From: Massilia yuzhufengensis
Lineage (GTDB): Bacteria; Pseudomonadota; Gammaproteobacteria; Burkholderiales; Burkholderiaceae_D
Length of the DNA: 64,000 nt
NCBI RefSeq assembly: GCF_900112225.1
Contig: NZ_FOLD01000005.1
Coordinates: forward strand, 186,001 to 250,000
Reading direction: 5' to 3'
The number at the start of each line of letters is the position of its first letter. Position 1 is the stretch's first letter. A program made the position numbers and the translations under genes. Of this stretch, positions 44,427 through 53,008 are shown piece after piece. Under the pieces are notes generated by a model. The model had not been told where the DNA came from and did not search any database. It saw nothing but the letters and a program-made list of their open reading frames with translations.

Positions 44427-45080
44427 TCAGCGAAGTTCGAGGCGGCCGTCGCGCAGCTTCAGGCGATGGATGCCGGGCAGCCCGATCAGGTCGCGGTCGT
44501 GGCAGGCCATCACCACGCTGCTGCCCGCATCGAGCAGGGTAGGAATCAGGGCCATGACCTGCTCGCGCGCCGGGCCATCCAGGTTGGCGGTGGGCTCGTC
44601 GAGCAACAGCAGGCGCGGCTGCAGCACGCGGGCGCGCGCCAGCGCCACCCGCTGCTTCTCGCCGCCCGACAAGCGGGCCGGCTCGGTATCGCGCAGGTGG
44701 GCCACGCCGGCCCAGGCCATCGCTTCCTCGACCACGGGCGCGACGCTGCGCCGGCTGTCGCCGCGCGCCAGCAGGCCGTAGGCGATGTTATGGAACACGC
44801 TGGTCGAGAACAGGATCGGATGCTGGTGCACGAACACGATGGCGCGGCGCAGCGCTTTCGGGTACGGGTACAAGGGCATGCTGCGCCCCTCGAATTCGAC
44901 GGTGCAGGCATCGACCCGTTCCAGGCCCGCGAGCGTGCGCAGCAAGGTAGACTTGCCGGCGCCGTTCACGCCGGTCAGCACATAGGCGCCGGCGGCCTCG
45001 ATGGCCAGGGTGTCGATGTCGAACAGGGTGCGCTCGCCGTGGCGCTTGCGCAGTCCATGGATGCGCAGCAGCGGCGTCAT
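44427..45080 (-). CDS. tupC: Tungstate ABC transporter, ATP-binding protein (TupC-like)
   Basis: The 217-residue ATPase starts at ATG 45080, overlapping the permease stop (ATGA). Walker A GVNGAGKST, signature LSGGEKQRVALARA, Walker B LLLLDEPTANLD and the H-loop VVMACHDRDL are all intact. It energises uptake through the adjacent permease. Short single-domain form as usual for TupC; no TOBE domain as in ModC. Confidence 0.88.
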   Translation of the reverse strand: MTPLLRIHGLRKRHGERTLFDIDTLAIEAAGAYVLTGVNGAGKSTLLRTLAGLERVDACTVEFEGRSMPLYPYPKALRRAIVFVHQHPILFSTSVFHNIAYGLLARGDSRRSVAPVVEEAMAWAGVAHLRDTEPARLSGGEKQRVALARARVLQPRLLLLDEPTANLDGPAREQVMALIPTLLDAGSSVVMACHDRDLIGLPGIHRLKLRDGRLELR

Positions 45081-45778
45081 GTCCGGCCCCCGGCCGCGTG
45101 GGCTTCGCCCTGCAGCAGCACCAGTGCGCCGTTCAGCACCAGCGCCAGCGCGACCAGCACGATGCCCAGCGCGATCCCCTGCGCGAACTCGCCCTTGCTG
45201 GTTTCCAGTGCAATCGCCGTGGTGATGGTGCGGGTCTGTCCTTCGATGTTCCCGCCCACCATCAGCGCGCAGCCCACCTCCGAAATGACGCGGCCGAAGC
45301 CGCTGATCACGGCCGCCATCACGCCATAACGCGCCTCGTGCAGCACCGTGCCCATCACGCGCCAGCGCGACGCGCCGTGGGCCACCGCGGTCTCGGCGTA
45401 GCGCGGGTCGGCCGCCTGCACCGCCGCCAGCGTGAACGCGAGCAGCACCGGCAGGCCGATGATCATCTGGCCCAGGATCACGCCCTGCTGGCTGAACAGC
45501 CATTCGAGCCCGCCCAGCGGCCCGCGGCGCGACAGCAGCAGGTAGAGCAGCAGGCCAATGAGCACGGTTGGCAGCGACAGCGCGGCCTGCGCCAGCCAGA
45601 TGGCCAGGCGCCGCCCGGGAAAGCGGTGCATGGCAATGGCGTAGCCGAGCAGGATGGCCGGCGGCGCAGCCAGCAGCAGGCCGAGGATGCTGGTCTTGAG
45701 CGAGACCCAGACGATGCGCCACAAGGCTTCGTCACCGGAGAACAGCAGCGCGAAGGCATGCGATGTTGCGTCGAGCAC
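45077..45778 (-). CDS. tupB: Tungstate ABC transporter, permease (TupB-like)
   Basis: The 233-residue inner-membrane protein starts with GTG 45778, one base after the fdhD stop. It has about six TM helices and the EAA-type loop ETAVAHGASRWRVMGTVLHE. ISEVGCALMVGGNIEGQTRT is characteristic of TupB permeases. It forms the channel with TupC and receives tungstate from TupA. Confidence 0.88.
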   Translation of the reverse strand: MLDATSHAFALLFSGDEALWRIVWVSLKTSILGLLLAAPPAILLGYAIAMHRFPGRRLAIWLAQAALSLPTVLIGLLLYLLLSRRGPLGGLEWLFSQQGVILGQMIIGLPVLLAFTLAAVQAADPRYAETAVAHGASRWRVMGTVLHEARYGVMAAVISGFGRVISEVGCALMVGGNIEGQTRTITTAIALETSKGEFAQGIALGIVLVALALVLNGALVLLQGEAHAAGGRT

Positions 45779-45779
45779 G

Positions 45780-46649
45780 TCAGGCCATCCGGGGGGCGTT
45801 CAGTGGTTCGAGCAGGTCCGGCTCGAACACCAGCCGCTCGTGCCCGGCCAGCAGCAGGAAGTGCTTGCCGGTGCAGCGCGCCAGCAGCGACATGCCCACC
45901 TTGCCCGCCACCATGTGGCCCATTTGCGTGGTGCCGGAACGCGACAGCAGGAAGGGAATGCCCATCTGGGCGCCCTTGATCACCATTTCGGACGTCAGGC
46001 GGCCGGTGGTGTAGAACAGCTTGTCGCCGCCCTCCATGCCGTCAAGCCACATCAGGCCGGCGATGGCGTCCACCGCGTTGTGGCGGCCCACGTCTTCGAC
46101 GAAGTACAGCAGCTCGCCGTCATGCGAGAACAGCGCGCAGCCGTGCACCGAGCCGGCCTGCTTGTAGATCGACTGCTGGGTGCGGATGGTCTCGACGATG
46201 CGGTACACCACCGATTGCGCCAGGCGGGCGCCCGGCGGCAGCACGATCTGGTCCACCTCGTCCATCAGGCCGCCGAACACCGAGCCCTGGCCGCAGCCGG
46301 TGGTGACCACCTTCTTCGCGGTGCGCTCCTCGACATTGGCAATGCCGCTGCGCGTGACCACCGCTACCGCATCGACCGCCCAGTCGACCTGGATCGACAC
46401 GATGTCGTCCAGGCTGCGCAGCAGGCGCTGGTTACGCAGGTAGCCCAGCGTGAGCGCTTCCGGCGCGCCACCCAGCGTCATCAAGGTGACGATCTCGCGC
46501 TTGTCCACATACACGGTAAGCGGGCGCTCGGCGGGAATGGCGATGCTGGACGCCCGCCCGCGCTCGTCCAGCGCGCTCACCTCATGCGTGAGGGGCGCGC
46601 TGGCGTTGGACAAAAGCGGGCGGTAGCGTGGCTGGTCCTGGTGGTTCAT
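45780..46649 (-). CDS. fdhD: Formate dehydrogenase accessory sulfurtransferase FdhD
   Basis: The 289-residue protein supplies sulfur to the Mo/W-bisPGD cofactor of formate dehydrogenase. The family motifs ALTLGYLRNQRLL, VVTTGCGQGSVFG (active-site loop; a single Cys instead of the CxxC of E. coli), GCALFSHDGELLYFVEDVGR, HNAVDAIAG and TTGRLTSEMVIKGAQMGIP are present. Its ATG overlaps the stop of the alpha subunit gene (ATGA). Its position inside the operon confirms that it serves this enzyme. Confidence 0.93.
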   Translation of the reverse strand: MNHQDQPRYRPLLSNASAPLTHEVSALDERGRASSIAIPAERPLTVYVDKREIVTLMTLGGAPEALTLGYLRNQRLLRSLDDIVSIQVDWAVDAVAVVTRSGIANVEERTAKKVVTTGCGQGSVFGGLMDEVDQIVLPPGARLAQSVVYRIVETIRTQQSIYKQAGSVHGCALFSHDGELLYFVEDVGRHNAVDAIAGLMWLDGMEGGDKLFYTTGRLTSEMVIKGAQMGIPFLLSRSGTTQMGHMVAGKVGMSLLARCTGKHFLLLAGHERLVFEPDLLEPLNAPRMA

Positions 46650-49447
46650 GTTGCCAATTGTGCCATGCCGGCCAGGATTTGGCCGCCACCGTAACTCCCC
46701 TGGGCTTCCACCTCCCCGCCCGGCGTGACCTTGATCGCGCAGTACTTGAATTCCGGGATCTTGCCGAAGGGGTCGAGCGCCGCGTTAGTGAGGCGGTTGA
46801 TGGCCGCCTCGTAGTAGCAGAAAGGCACGAAGATCGCACCCACCGGCGAGCTGTCGTCGGCCCGCGCATACAGCACCACTTCGCCGCGGCGCGAGGCGAT
46901 CGTGATCGGCGCGCCGGGCGTGATGCCCATGCGTTCCAGGTCGAGCGGGTGCACCAGCGCCACTGGATCGGGCTCGATGGCGTCGAGCACCGTGGCGCGC
47001 CGCGTCATGCTGCCGGTATGCCAGTGCTCGAGCTGGCGGCCGGTGATGAGCACCATCGGGTAGTCGGCGTCGGGACGCTCGTCGGCGGGAATGATGTCGG
47101 CCGGGACGAAACGCGCCCTGCCCCCTTCGCGCGGGAACAGCTCGGTGAACACGACCGGCTGGCCGATGTCGCCTTCGTTCATGCAGGGATACACCACCGC
47201 GCCGTTGCGCTCCAGGCGTTCCCAGGTAATGCCGCCGATGCTCGCCATCATGCGGCGCATCTCGTCGAACACTTCCGACACATGCTGGTAATCCCAGGGC
47301 AGGCCGAGGCGGTTGGCCATCTGCTGGATGATCCACAGGTCCTGCTTCGCCTCGCCCGGCGGGTCGATCGCCTGGCGGCCCAGCTGCACCAGCCGGTCGG
47401 TATTGGTGAACGTGCCGGTTTTTTCCGGGAAGGCGGATGCCGGCAGGATCACGTCGGCCAGGTAGGCGGTCTCGGTGAGGAAGATGTCCTGCACCACCAG
47501 GTGTTCGAGCGCGGCCAGCGCGGCGCGGGCGTGGTTGGCGTCGGGGTCGGACATGGCCGGGTTCTCGCCCATGATGTACATGCCGCGGATCTGGCCGGCG
47601 TCAATGGCGTCCATGATCTCGACCACGGTCAGGCCGGGCTTCGGGTCGAGCGTGGCGCCCCAGGCCTGCTCGAAGCGTTCGCGCGCGGCCGGGTTGTCGA
47701 CGCGCTGGTAGTCCGGCAGCATCATCGGGATCAGGCCGGCGTCGGACGCGCCCTGCACGTTGTTCTGGCCGCGCAGCGGATGCAGGCCGGTGCCGGGACG
47801 GCCGATCTGGCCCGTCATGAGGCTCAGTGCAATGAGGCAGCGCGCATTGTCGGTGCCGTGCACGTGCTGCGACACGCCCATGCCCCACAGGATCATCGAT
47901 CCTTTCGAGGTCGCATACAGGCGCGCCACGTAGCGGATGGTCTCGGCATCGATGCCGCAGATCGGCGCCATCGCCTCCGGGCTGTAGTCGGCGACGTTCC
48001 GTTCCAGTTCCTCGTAGCCGATGGTGCGGCTGGCGATGAAGCCTGCGTCCACCAGGCCTTCGGTGACGATCACGTGCATCATCGCGTTGAGCAGCGCCAC
48101 GTCGGTATCGGGCTTGAACTGCAGGTAGCGGTGGGCGTGGCGCGCCAGTTCGGAGCGGCGCGGATCCAGCACCACCAGCTTCGCACCGGCCTTGACGGCA
48201 TTCTTGATCCAGGTCGCCGCCACCGGGTGGTTGACGGTAGGGTTGGCGCCGATGATCACGATGACCTCGGCGCGCGTCACGTCCATCACCGGGTTCGATA
48301 CCGCGCCCGAGCCGATCCCCTCCAGCAGGGCCGACACCGAGGAGGCGTGGCACAGGCGGGTGCAGTGGTCGACGTTGTTGGTCTTGAACCCGGTGCGCAC
48401 CAGCTTCTGGAACAGGTAGGCTTCTTCGTTGCTGCCCTTGGCCGAGCCGAAGCCGGCCAGCGCCGCGCCGCCGTGGTGCTCGCGGATCTGCGCCAGCTTG
48501 CCGCCGGCAAGCTGAAGCGCTTCTTCCCAGCTCGCTTCGCGGAATACCTCGAGTACGCGCTCCGGGTCCATCGTGAAGTCGCCCGACTTGGGCATGCCGG
48601 CGCGGCGGATCAAGGGCTTGGTGAGGCGGTGCGGGTGGTGGGCGTAGTCGAAGCCGTAGCGGCCCTTGACGCACAGGCGGCCCAGGTTGGCCGGGCCGTT
48701 GCGCCCTTCGACGTACAAAATCTTGTTGTCCTTGACGTTGTAGGTCAATTGGCAGCCGACGCCGCAGTAGGGGCAGACCGAATCGACCTGCTTGTCCGGG
48801 ATGTTCAGCGCCACTTCGCGCGCCGGCATCAGGGCGCCGGTCGGGCAGGCCTGCACGCATTCGCCGCAGGCCACGCAGGTCGACGCCCCCATCGGGTCGT
48901 CCTGGTCGAACACGATCTTCGCGCCTTCGCCGCGGAAGGCCAGGCCGATCACGTCGTTCACTTGCTCGTCGCGGCAGGCGCGCACGCAGCGGGTGCACTG
49001 GATGCAGGCGTCCAGGTTGACGGTGATGGCGGCGTGGCTGCGGTCCGCCTGCGGCTGCGCACGAGTGGCGGGAAAGCGCGGCTTGCCGACGCCGAGTTTT
49101 TCGGCCCAGATGTCGACTTCGTTCCTGCGGGTGTACTCGGCTTCCGGCATGTCGGACTGCAGCAGCTCGAGCACCATCTTCTGGGCGGCGAGCGCACGCG
49201 GGCTGTCGGTGGCGACCTTCATGCCGGCGACCGGGCTGCGGCAGCAGGAGGGGGCGAGCACGCGCTCGCCGTCGATCTCCACCATGCAGGAGCGGCAATT
49301 GCCGACCGACGCCATGCCTTCCTTGTAGCACAGGCGCGGCACCTCGATGCCTTCGCGCGCGGCGACCTCGATCAGGGTTTCGTAGGGCAGCGCATGGACC
49401 TCACGGCCATTGAGCTGGAATGAGACGGTAGGAGTCGGGGCGTTCAT
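46646..49447 (-). CDS. NAD-dependent formate dehydrogenase, alpha (Mo/W-bisPGD catalytic) subunit
   Basis: The 933-residue protein has an N-terminal 2Fe-2S domain (LCYKEGMASVGNCRSC), two ferredoxin-type 4Fe-4S motifs (CIQCTRCVRAC, CVACGECVQACPTGAL), a 4Fe-4S site at the start of the catalytic domain (CPYCGVGCQLTY) and the MopB fold. The metal-ligand cysteine is C366 in DHCTRLCHASS, where selenocysteine occurs in FdhF. It oxidises formate to CO2 and passes electrons to the NuoEF-like subunit. It resembles FdsA and the tungsten Fdh1A of Methylorubrum. The gene overlaps its neighbours at both ends. Confidence 0.93.
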   Translation of the reverse strand: MNAPTPTVSFQLNGREVHALPYETLIEVAAREGIEVPRLCYKEGMASVGNCRSCMVEIDGERVLAPSCCRSPVAGMKVATDSPRALAAQKMVLELLQSDMPEAEYTRRNEVDIWAEKLGVGKPRFPATRAQPQADRSHAAITVNLDACIQCTRCVRACRDEQVNDVIGLAFRGEGAKIVFDQDDPMGASTCVACGECVQACPTGALMPAREVALNIPDKQVDSVCPYCGVGCQLTYNVKDNKILYVEGRNGPANLGRLCVKGRYGFDYAHHPHRLTKPLIRRAGMPKSGDFTMDPERVLEVFREASWEEALQLAGGKLAQIREHHGGAALAGFGSAKGSNEEAYLFQKLVRTGFKTNNVDHCTRLCHASSVSALLEGIGSGAVSNPVMDVTRAEVIVIIGANPTVNHPVAATWIKNAVKAGAKLVVLDPRRSELARHAHRYLQFKPDTDVALLNAMMHVIVTEGLVDAGFIASRTIGYEELERNVADYSPEAMAPICGIDAETIRYVARLYATSKGSMILWGMGVSQHVHGTDNARCLIALSLMTGQIGRPGTGLHPLRGQNNVQGASDAGLIPMMLPDYQRVDNPAARERFEQAWGATLDPKPGLTVVEIMDAIDAGQIRGMYIMGENPAMSDPDANHARAALAALEHLVVQDIFLTETAYLADVILPASAFPEKTGTFTNTDRLVQLGRQAIDPPGEAKQDLWIIQQMANRLGLPWDYQHVSEVFDEMRRMMASIGGITWERLERNGAVVYPCMNEGDIGQPVVFTELFPREGGRARFVPADIIPADERPDADYPMVLITGRQLEHWHTGSMTRRATVLDAIEPDPVALVHPLDLERMGITPGAPITIASRRGEVVLYARADDSSPVGAIFVPFCYYEAAINRLTNAALDPFGKIPEFKYCAIKVTPGGEVEAQGSYGGGQILAGMAQLAT

Positions 49448-51165
49448 GATTGCACCTGCGTTTGGGTCAACTCGTGCGGGAAGTACTTGATGACGCAGTC
49501 GACCGGGTTGGGCGCGGCCTGGCCCAGGCCGCAGATCGAGGCGTCGCGCATCACCTGCGACAGTTCGCCCAGCAGTCCCGTGTCCCAGGTGACTTGTTCG
49601 ATGAGCGCCAGCGCCTTGGCGGTGCCGTTGCGGCAAGGCGTGCACTGGCCGCAGGATTCGTCCTTGAAGAAGCGCATCGTGTTGCGCGCGGCGGCCATGG
49701 TGCTGTCGTGGTGCGACAGCACCACCACCGCGGCCGAGCCGATGAAGCAGCCATAGGGCTGCAAGGTGTCGAAGTCGAGCGGGATGTCGTCCATGGACGC
49801 GGGCAGGATGCCGCCCGAGGCGCCGCCCGGCAGGTAGGCGTAGAAGTCGTGGCCGTCCTGCATGCCGCCGCAGAATTCCTCGACCAGCTCGCGGATCGTG
49901 ATGCCGGCCGGCGCCAGCTTGACGCCGGGCTCGCGCACGCGGCCCGAGACCGAGAACGAGCGCAGGCCGCGCCGGCCGTTGCGGCCGAAGCTCGCGAACC
50001 AGTCGCCGCCGCGCTCCAGGATCTCGCGCACCCAGTGCAGCGATTCGAAATTGTGTTCCAGCGTCGGGCGGCCGAACAGGCCCACCTGGGCCACGTAGGG
50101 CGGGCGCAGGCGCGGCATGCCGCGTTTTCCCTCGATCGATTCGATCATGGCCGACTCTTCGCCGCAGATATAGGCGCCGGCGCCGCGCCGCAGGAAGATA
50201 GGCGGCATGCCCGGCGCCGGCGGATTCGCACGCAGCTGGTCCAGCTCGGCTTCGAGCATGGCGCGGCAGCCGTGGTATTCGTCGCGCAGGTAGATATAGA
50301 TGGCCTCGATGCCGACCGCCCAGGCGGCGATGAGCGCGCCTTCCAGGAAGCGGTGCGGGTCGTGTTCGAGGTAGACCCGGTCCTTGAAGGTGCCCGGCTC
50401 GCCTTCGTCGATGTTGATCGCCATCAGGCGCGGGCCGGCTTCGGCCCGCACGATGCGCCATTTGCGTCCCAGCGGGAAGCCGGCGCCGCCCAGGCCGCGC
50501 AGGCCGGAGGCTTCCAGCGTGCCGATCACCTGCTCCACGTCGTGGCGGCCGGCGACGCAGTCGCGCAGCAGCGCGTAGCCGCCGGCCTCGACATAGGCCG
50601 CGTACCCGACATGGCCGCCGGCGGCGTCCACCGTTTCGCCGCGCGCGACCTTGGCCACCAGCTTGTCCACGCTCGCATGCGGCACCGCATGCTGCCCCAC
50701 CACCGCGGCCGGCGCCTGTTCGCAGCGGCCGATGCAGGGCGCCGCCAGTACGCGCACTTCTCGCCCGAGCAAGGAAGGCAGCTTGGCCAGCATGGCCTGG
50801 GCCCCCGCCATCTCGCAGGACAGGCCGGCGCACACGCGCACCGTCAGCGCGGCGGGTGCGGCTTGCCCCTCTTTCACCACGTCGAAGTGGTGGTAGAAGG
50901 TGGCGACCTCGTAGACCTCGGTCTGCGCCAGCCGCATCTCCTGGGCCAGCGCGGCCAGGTGGGCGCTGGACAGGCAGCCGTAGCGGTCCTGGATCTTGTG
51001 CAGGTGCTCGATCAAGAGGTCGGGTTGGCGCGACTGGCTGCCCAGCAGGGCCTGCACATCAAGCAGCGCCTGCGGGTCGACGCGGCGGCCCTTGGGGGCT
51101 TCGCGCTTGCGCTGGCGGGTGGCGCCGGTGTTGGCGACAGCAATCGGGATGATCGGGTGGTTCAT
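49444..51165 (-). CDS. NAD-dependent formate dehydrogenase, beta subunit (NuoE-NuoF fusion)
   Basis: Residues about 30-180 form a NuoE-like thioredoxin domain with 2Fe-2S ligands (VCAGLSCEMAGA, APCIGRCEQAP). Residues about 190-573 form a NuoF-like domain with FMN/NAD motifs (GLRGLGGAGFPLGRKW, NIDEGEPGTFKDR, GAGAYICGEESAMIESIEG) and the 4Fe-4S site (ESCGQCTPCRNG). In FdsABG enzymes these are two proteins; the fused form of about 570 residues is as in Methylorubrum Fdh1B. It reduces NAD+ with electrons from the alpha subunit, whose ATG overlaps its stop. Confidence 0.92.
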   Translation of the reverse strand: MNHPIIPIAVANTGATRQRKREAPKGRRVDPQALLDVQALLGSQSRQPDLLIEHLHKIQDRYGCLSSAHLAALAQEMRLAQTEVYEVATFYHHFDVVKEGQAAPAALTVRVCAGLSCEMAGAQAMLAKLPSLLGREVRVLAAPCIGRCEQAPAAVVGQHAVPHASVDKLVAKVARGETVDAAGGHVGYAAYVEAGGYALLRDCVAGRHDVEQVIGTLEASGLRGLGGAGFPLGRKWRIVRAEAGPRLMAINIDEGEPGTFKDRVYLEHDPHRFLEGALIAAWAVGIEAIYIYLRDEYHGCRAMLEAELDQLRANPPAPGMPPIFLRRGAGAYICGEESAMIESIEGKRGMPRLRPPYVAQVGLFGRPTLEHNFESLHWVREILERGGDWFASFGRNGRRGLRSFSVSGRVREPGVKLAPAGITIRELVEEFCGGMQDGHDFYAYLPGGASGGILPASMDDIPLDFDTLQPYGCFIGSAAVVVLSHHDSTMAAARNTMRFFKDESCGQCTPCRNGTAKALALIEQVTWDTGLLGELSQVMRDASICGLGQAAPNPVDCVIKYFPHELTQTQVQS

Positions 51166-51206
51166 GGTTCGCCCCAGGTATTCAGTGTGTCAGTTGGTAG
51201 TTCGAC

Positions 51207-51231
51207 GCGTGGGCGGGAACACCGCCCACGC
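51207..51231. repeat. GCGTGGGCGG palindrome inside the formate operon
   Basis: GCGTGGGCGG (51207-51216) and CCGCCCACGC (51222-51231) form a perfect 10-bp stem with GAACA loop. It lies 14 bp after the carrier stop and 41 bp before the FDH beta start, so it may stabilise the upstream mRNA or attenuate expression. Confidence 0.75.
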
Positions 51232-51245
51232 TCACCACATGTTTG

Positions 51246-52886
51246 CTACTTGAACAGCACCGACGCCTTCTGCAGCGTCACCCAGATGCCGAACATCAGC
51301 GGGATGCCCACCGCCATCCAGGCAAACGCCGTCACGGCCGGGCTGCTGGCCACGCCGGCGGCGCCGCCGCCGGTGCGCATGCCGCTCGAAGCGCTGACGT
51401 CGCGTTCGTGCGCCAGCTTCTTCTCGGCCGCCAGCTCGGCGTCGGTCATGAAGTACTTGTCGGCCACCGGCCGGATCATCGCATTGAGCACGATGCCCAC
51501 CACGACCAGTCCGGCCAGCACGTACATCGTCACATCATACGCCTGCGCCTTCGGCACGCCATTGGCGATCTGGTACTCGCGGATGTAGTTGATCAGGATC
51601 GGGCCGAGCACGCCCGCCGCCGCCCACGCCGTCAGCAGGCGGCCGTGGATCGCGCCGACCATCTGGGTGCCGAACAGGTCGGCCAGGTAGGCCGGCACGG
51701 TGGCAAAACCGCCGCCATACATCGACAGGATGATGCAAATGAAGCCGACGAACAGGGCCAGCTGGCCGGCGTGCGCCATCGACGGGATCGCTGCGTACAG
51801 GAAGAAGCCGAGGATCAGGAACACGAAGTAGGTCGCCTTGCGGCCGATGTAGTCCGAGCACGAGGCCCAGGCGAAGCGGCCGCCGATGTTGAACAGCGAC
51901 AGCAGGCCGGTGAAGCCGGCGGCGATCGCCGCGATCTGGCCCTTCTGCGCCGCATCGAGCTCGTTGAAGCCGAGGTCGACGCCGATCAGCTGCCCGCCGA
52001 AGACTTCCTGCAGCAGGGGCGAAGCCATGCCCAGGATGCCGATGCCGGCCGAGACGTTCAGGAACAGCACGCCCCAGATCAGCCAGAATTGCGGAATGCC
52101 CCAGACGCGGCTGGCGTGCACGTGGCGCGCCGTGATCATGGTGTTGGCGGTCTTGGCCGGCGCGGTCCAGCCTTCGGGCTTCCAGCCGGTGGCGGGTACG
52201 CGGTAGGTCATCGCGCCGGCCACCATGAACACGAAGTAGATCGCGGCCAGGGCCAGGAACGTTTCCCAGACGCCGACCGAGGCCGGGGTGGCAAAATACT
52301 TCATGAGGCGGTCGGCCAGCGGGGCGCCGATCATGGCGCCGCCACCGAAGCCCATGATGGCCATGCCGGTCGCCATCCCGCGGCGGTCGGGGAACCATTT
52401 GATCAGGGTGGACACGGGCGAGATGTAGCCCAGCCCCAGCCCGATGCCGCCGATGACGCCGGAACCGAGCCACATCAGCCAGATCTGGTGGGTGTAGACG
52501 CCGAAGGCGGAAATCACCAGGCCGCCGCACCAGCACACGGCCGACACCAGGCCGGCCTTGCGCGGGCCGGCGTGCTCGAGCCAGCCGCCAAACAGCCAGG
52601 CCGCCAGGCCCAGGAAGACGAAGAACAGCGTGTACATCCAGCCGAGCATCGAGATCTTCCAGTCGCAGGTGGTCGCCATCACCTGCGCCATGAAGCCCAT
52701 GTCGGCCGGGCAGGCCAAGGATTCGGTGATGCCGAGCGCTTTCGACAGCGGCAGCCAGAACACCGAGAAGCCGTAGGCCATGCCGATGCACAGGTGGATC
52801 GCCAAGGCCGCCGGCGGTACCAGCCAGCGGTTGAAGCCGGGCCCCGCGATCGTGTGTTCCTTATCCAGAAAACCAAATAAAGCCAT
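51246..52886 (-). CDS. OFA-family (oxalate/formate) MFS transporter
   Basis: ATG 52886 follows GGAGGGGAC. The 546-residue protein is a major-facilitator carrier of the OFA type: WLVPPAALAIHLCIGMAYGF at the start, GGIGLGLGYISPVSTLIKWF, PDRRGMATGMAIMGFGGGAM and NIGGRFAWASCSDYIGRK; twelve TM helices are expected, with extra C-terminal segments. Formate (or oxalate/formate exchange) is the likely substrate, since it heads the FDH operon. Direction of transport cannot be told. Confidence 0.87.
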   Translation of the reverse strand: MALFGFLDKEHTIAGPGFNRWLVPPAALAIHLCIGMAYGFSVFWLPLSKALGITESLACPADMGFMAQVMATTCDWKISMLGWMYTLFFVFLGLAAWLFGGWLEHAGPRKAGLVSAVCWCGGLVISAFGVYTHQIWLMWLGSGVIGGIGLGLGYISPVSTLIKWFPDRRGMATGMAIMGFGGGAMIGAPLADRLMKYFATPASVGVWETFLALAAIYFVFMVAGAMTYRVPATGWKPEGWTAPAKTANTMITARHVHASRVWGIPQFWLIWGVLFLNVSAGIGILGMASPLLQEVFGGQLIGVDLGFNELDAAQKGQIAAIAAGFTGLLSLFNIGGRFAWASCSDYIGRKATYFVFLILGFFLYAAIPSMAHAGQLALFVGFICIILSMYGGGFATVPAYLADLFGTQMVGAIHGRLLTAWAAAGVLGPILINYIREYQIANGVPKAQAYDVTMYVLAGLVVVGIVLNAMIRPVADKYFMTDAELAAEKKLAHERDVSASSGMRTGGGAAGVASSPAVTAFAWMAVGIPLMFGIWVTLQKASVLFK

Positions 52887-52913
52887 GTCCCCTCCAATTA
52901 TTGCAGGTATCGG

Positions 52914-52935
52914 AATATGCTTTTTAAAGCATATT
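52914..52935. promoter_or_regulatory. Palindromic operator candidate between the formate operon and its regulator
   Basis: AATATGCTTT and AAAGCATATT are perfect 10-bp arms separated by TT. The same core recurs as AGCATATGCT at 53004-53013, which spans the regulator start codon. The pair fits control of both divergent transcripts by the regulator at 53009, in line with autoregulation. Binding is inferred. Confidence 0.6.
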
Positions 52936-53008
52936 TTAATCGTCAAATTTATTGTTTCGAGGAGGGTAGCACGATGTTTTTTAGCAAGAAATAGGCTATT
53001 TTAAGCAT

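Noticed and set aside
46628-51588. Two long + strand frames (931 and 712 codons) opposite the formate dehydrogenase genes
   Set aside because: The real genes on the minus strand show iron-sulfur, FMN and molybdopterin motifs; the + frames show only biased composition.
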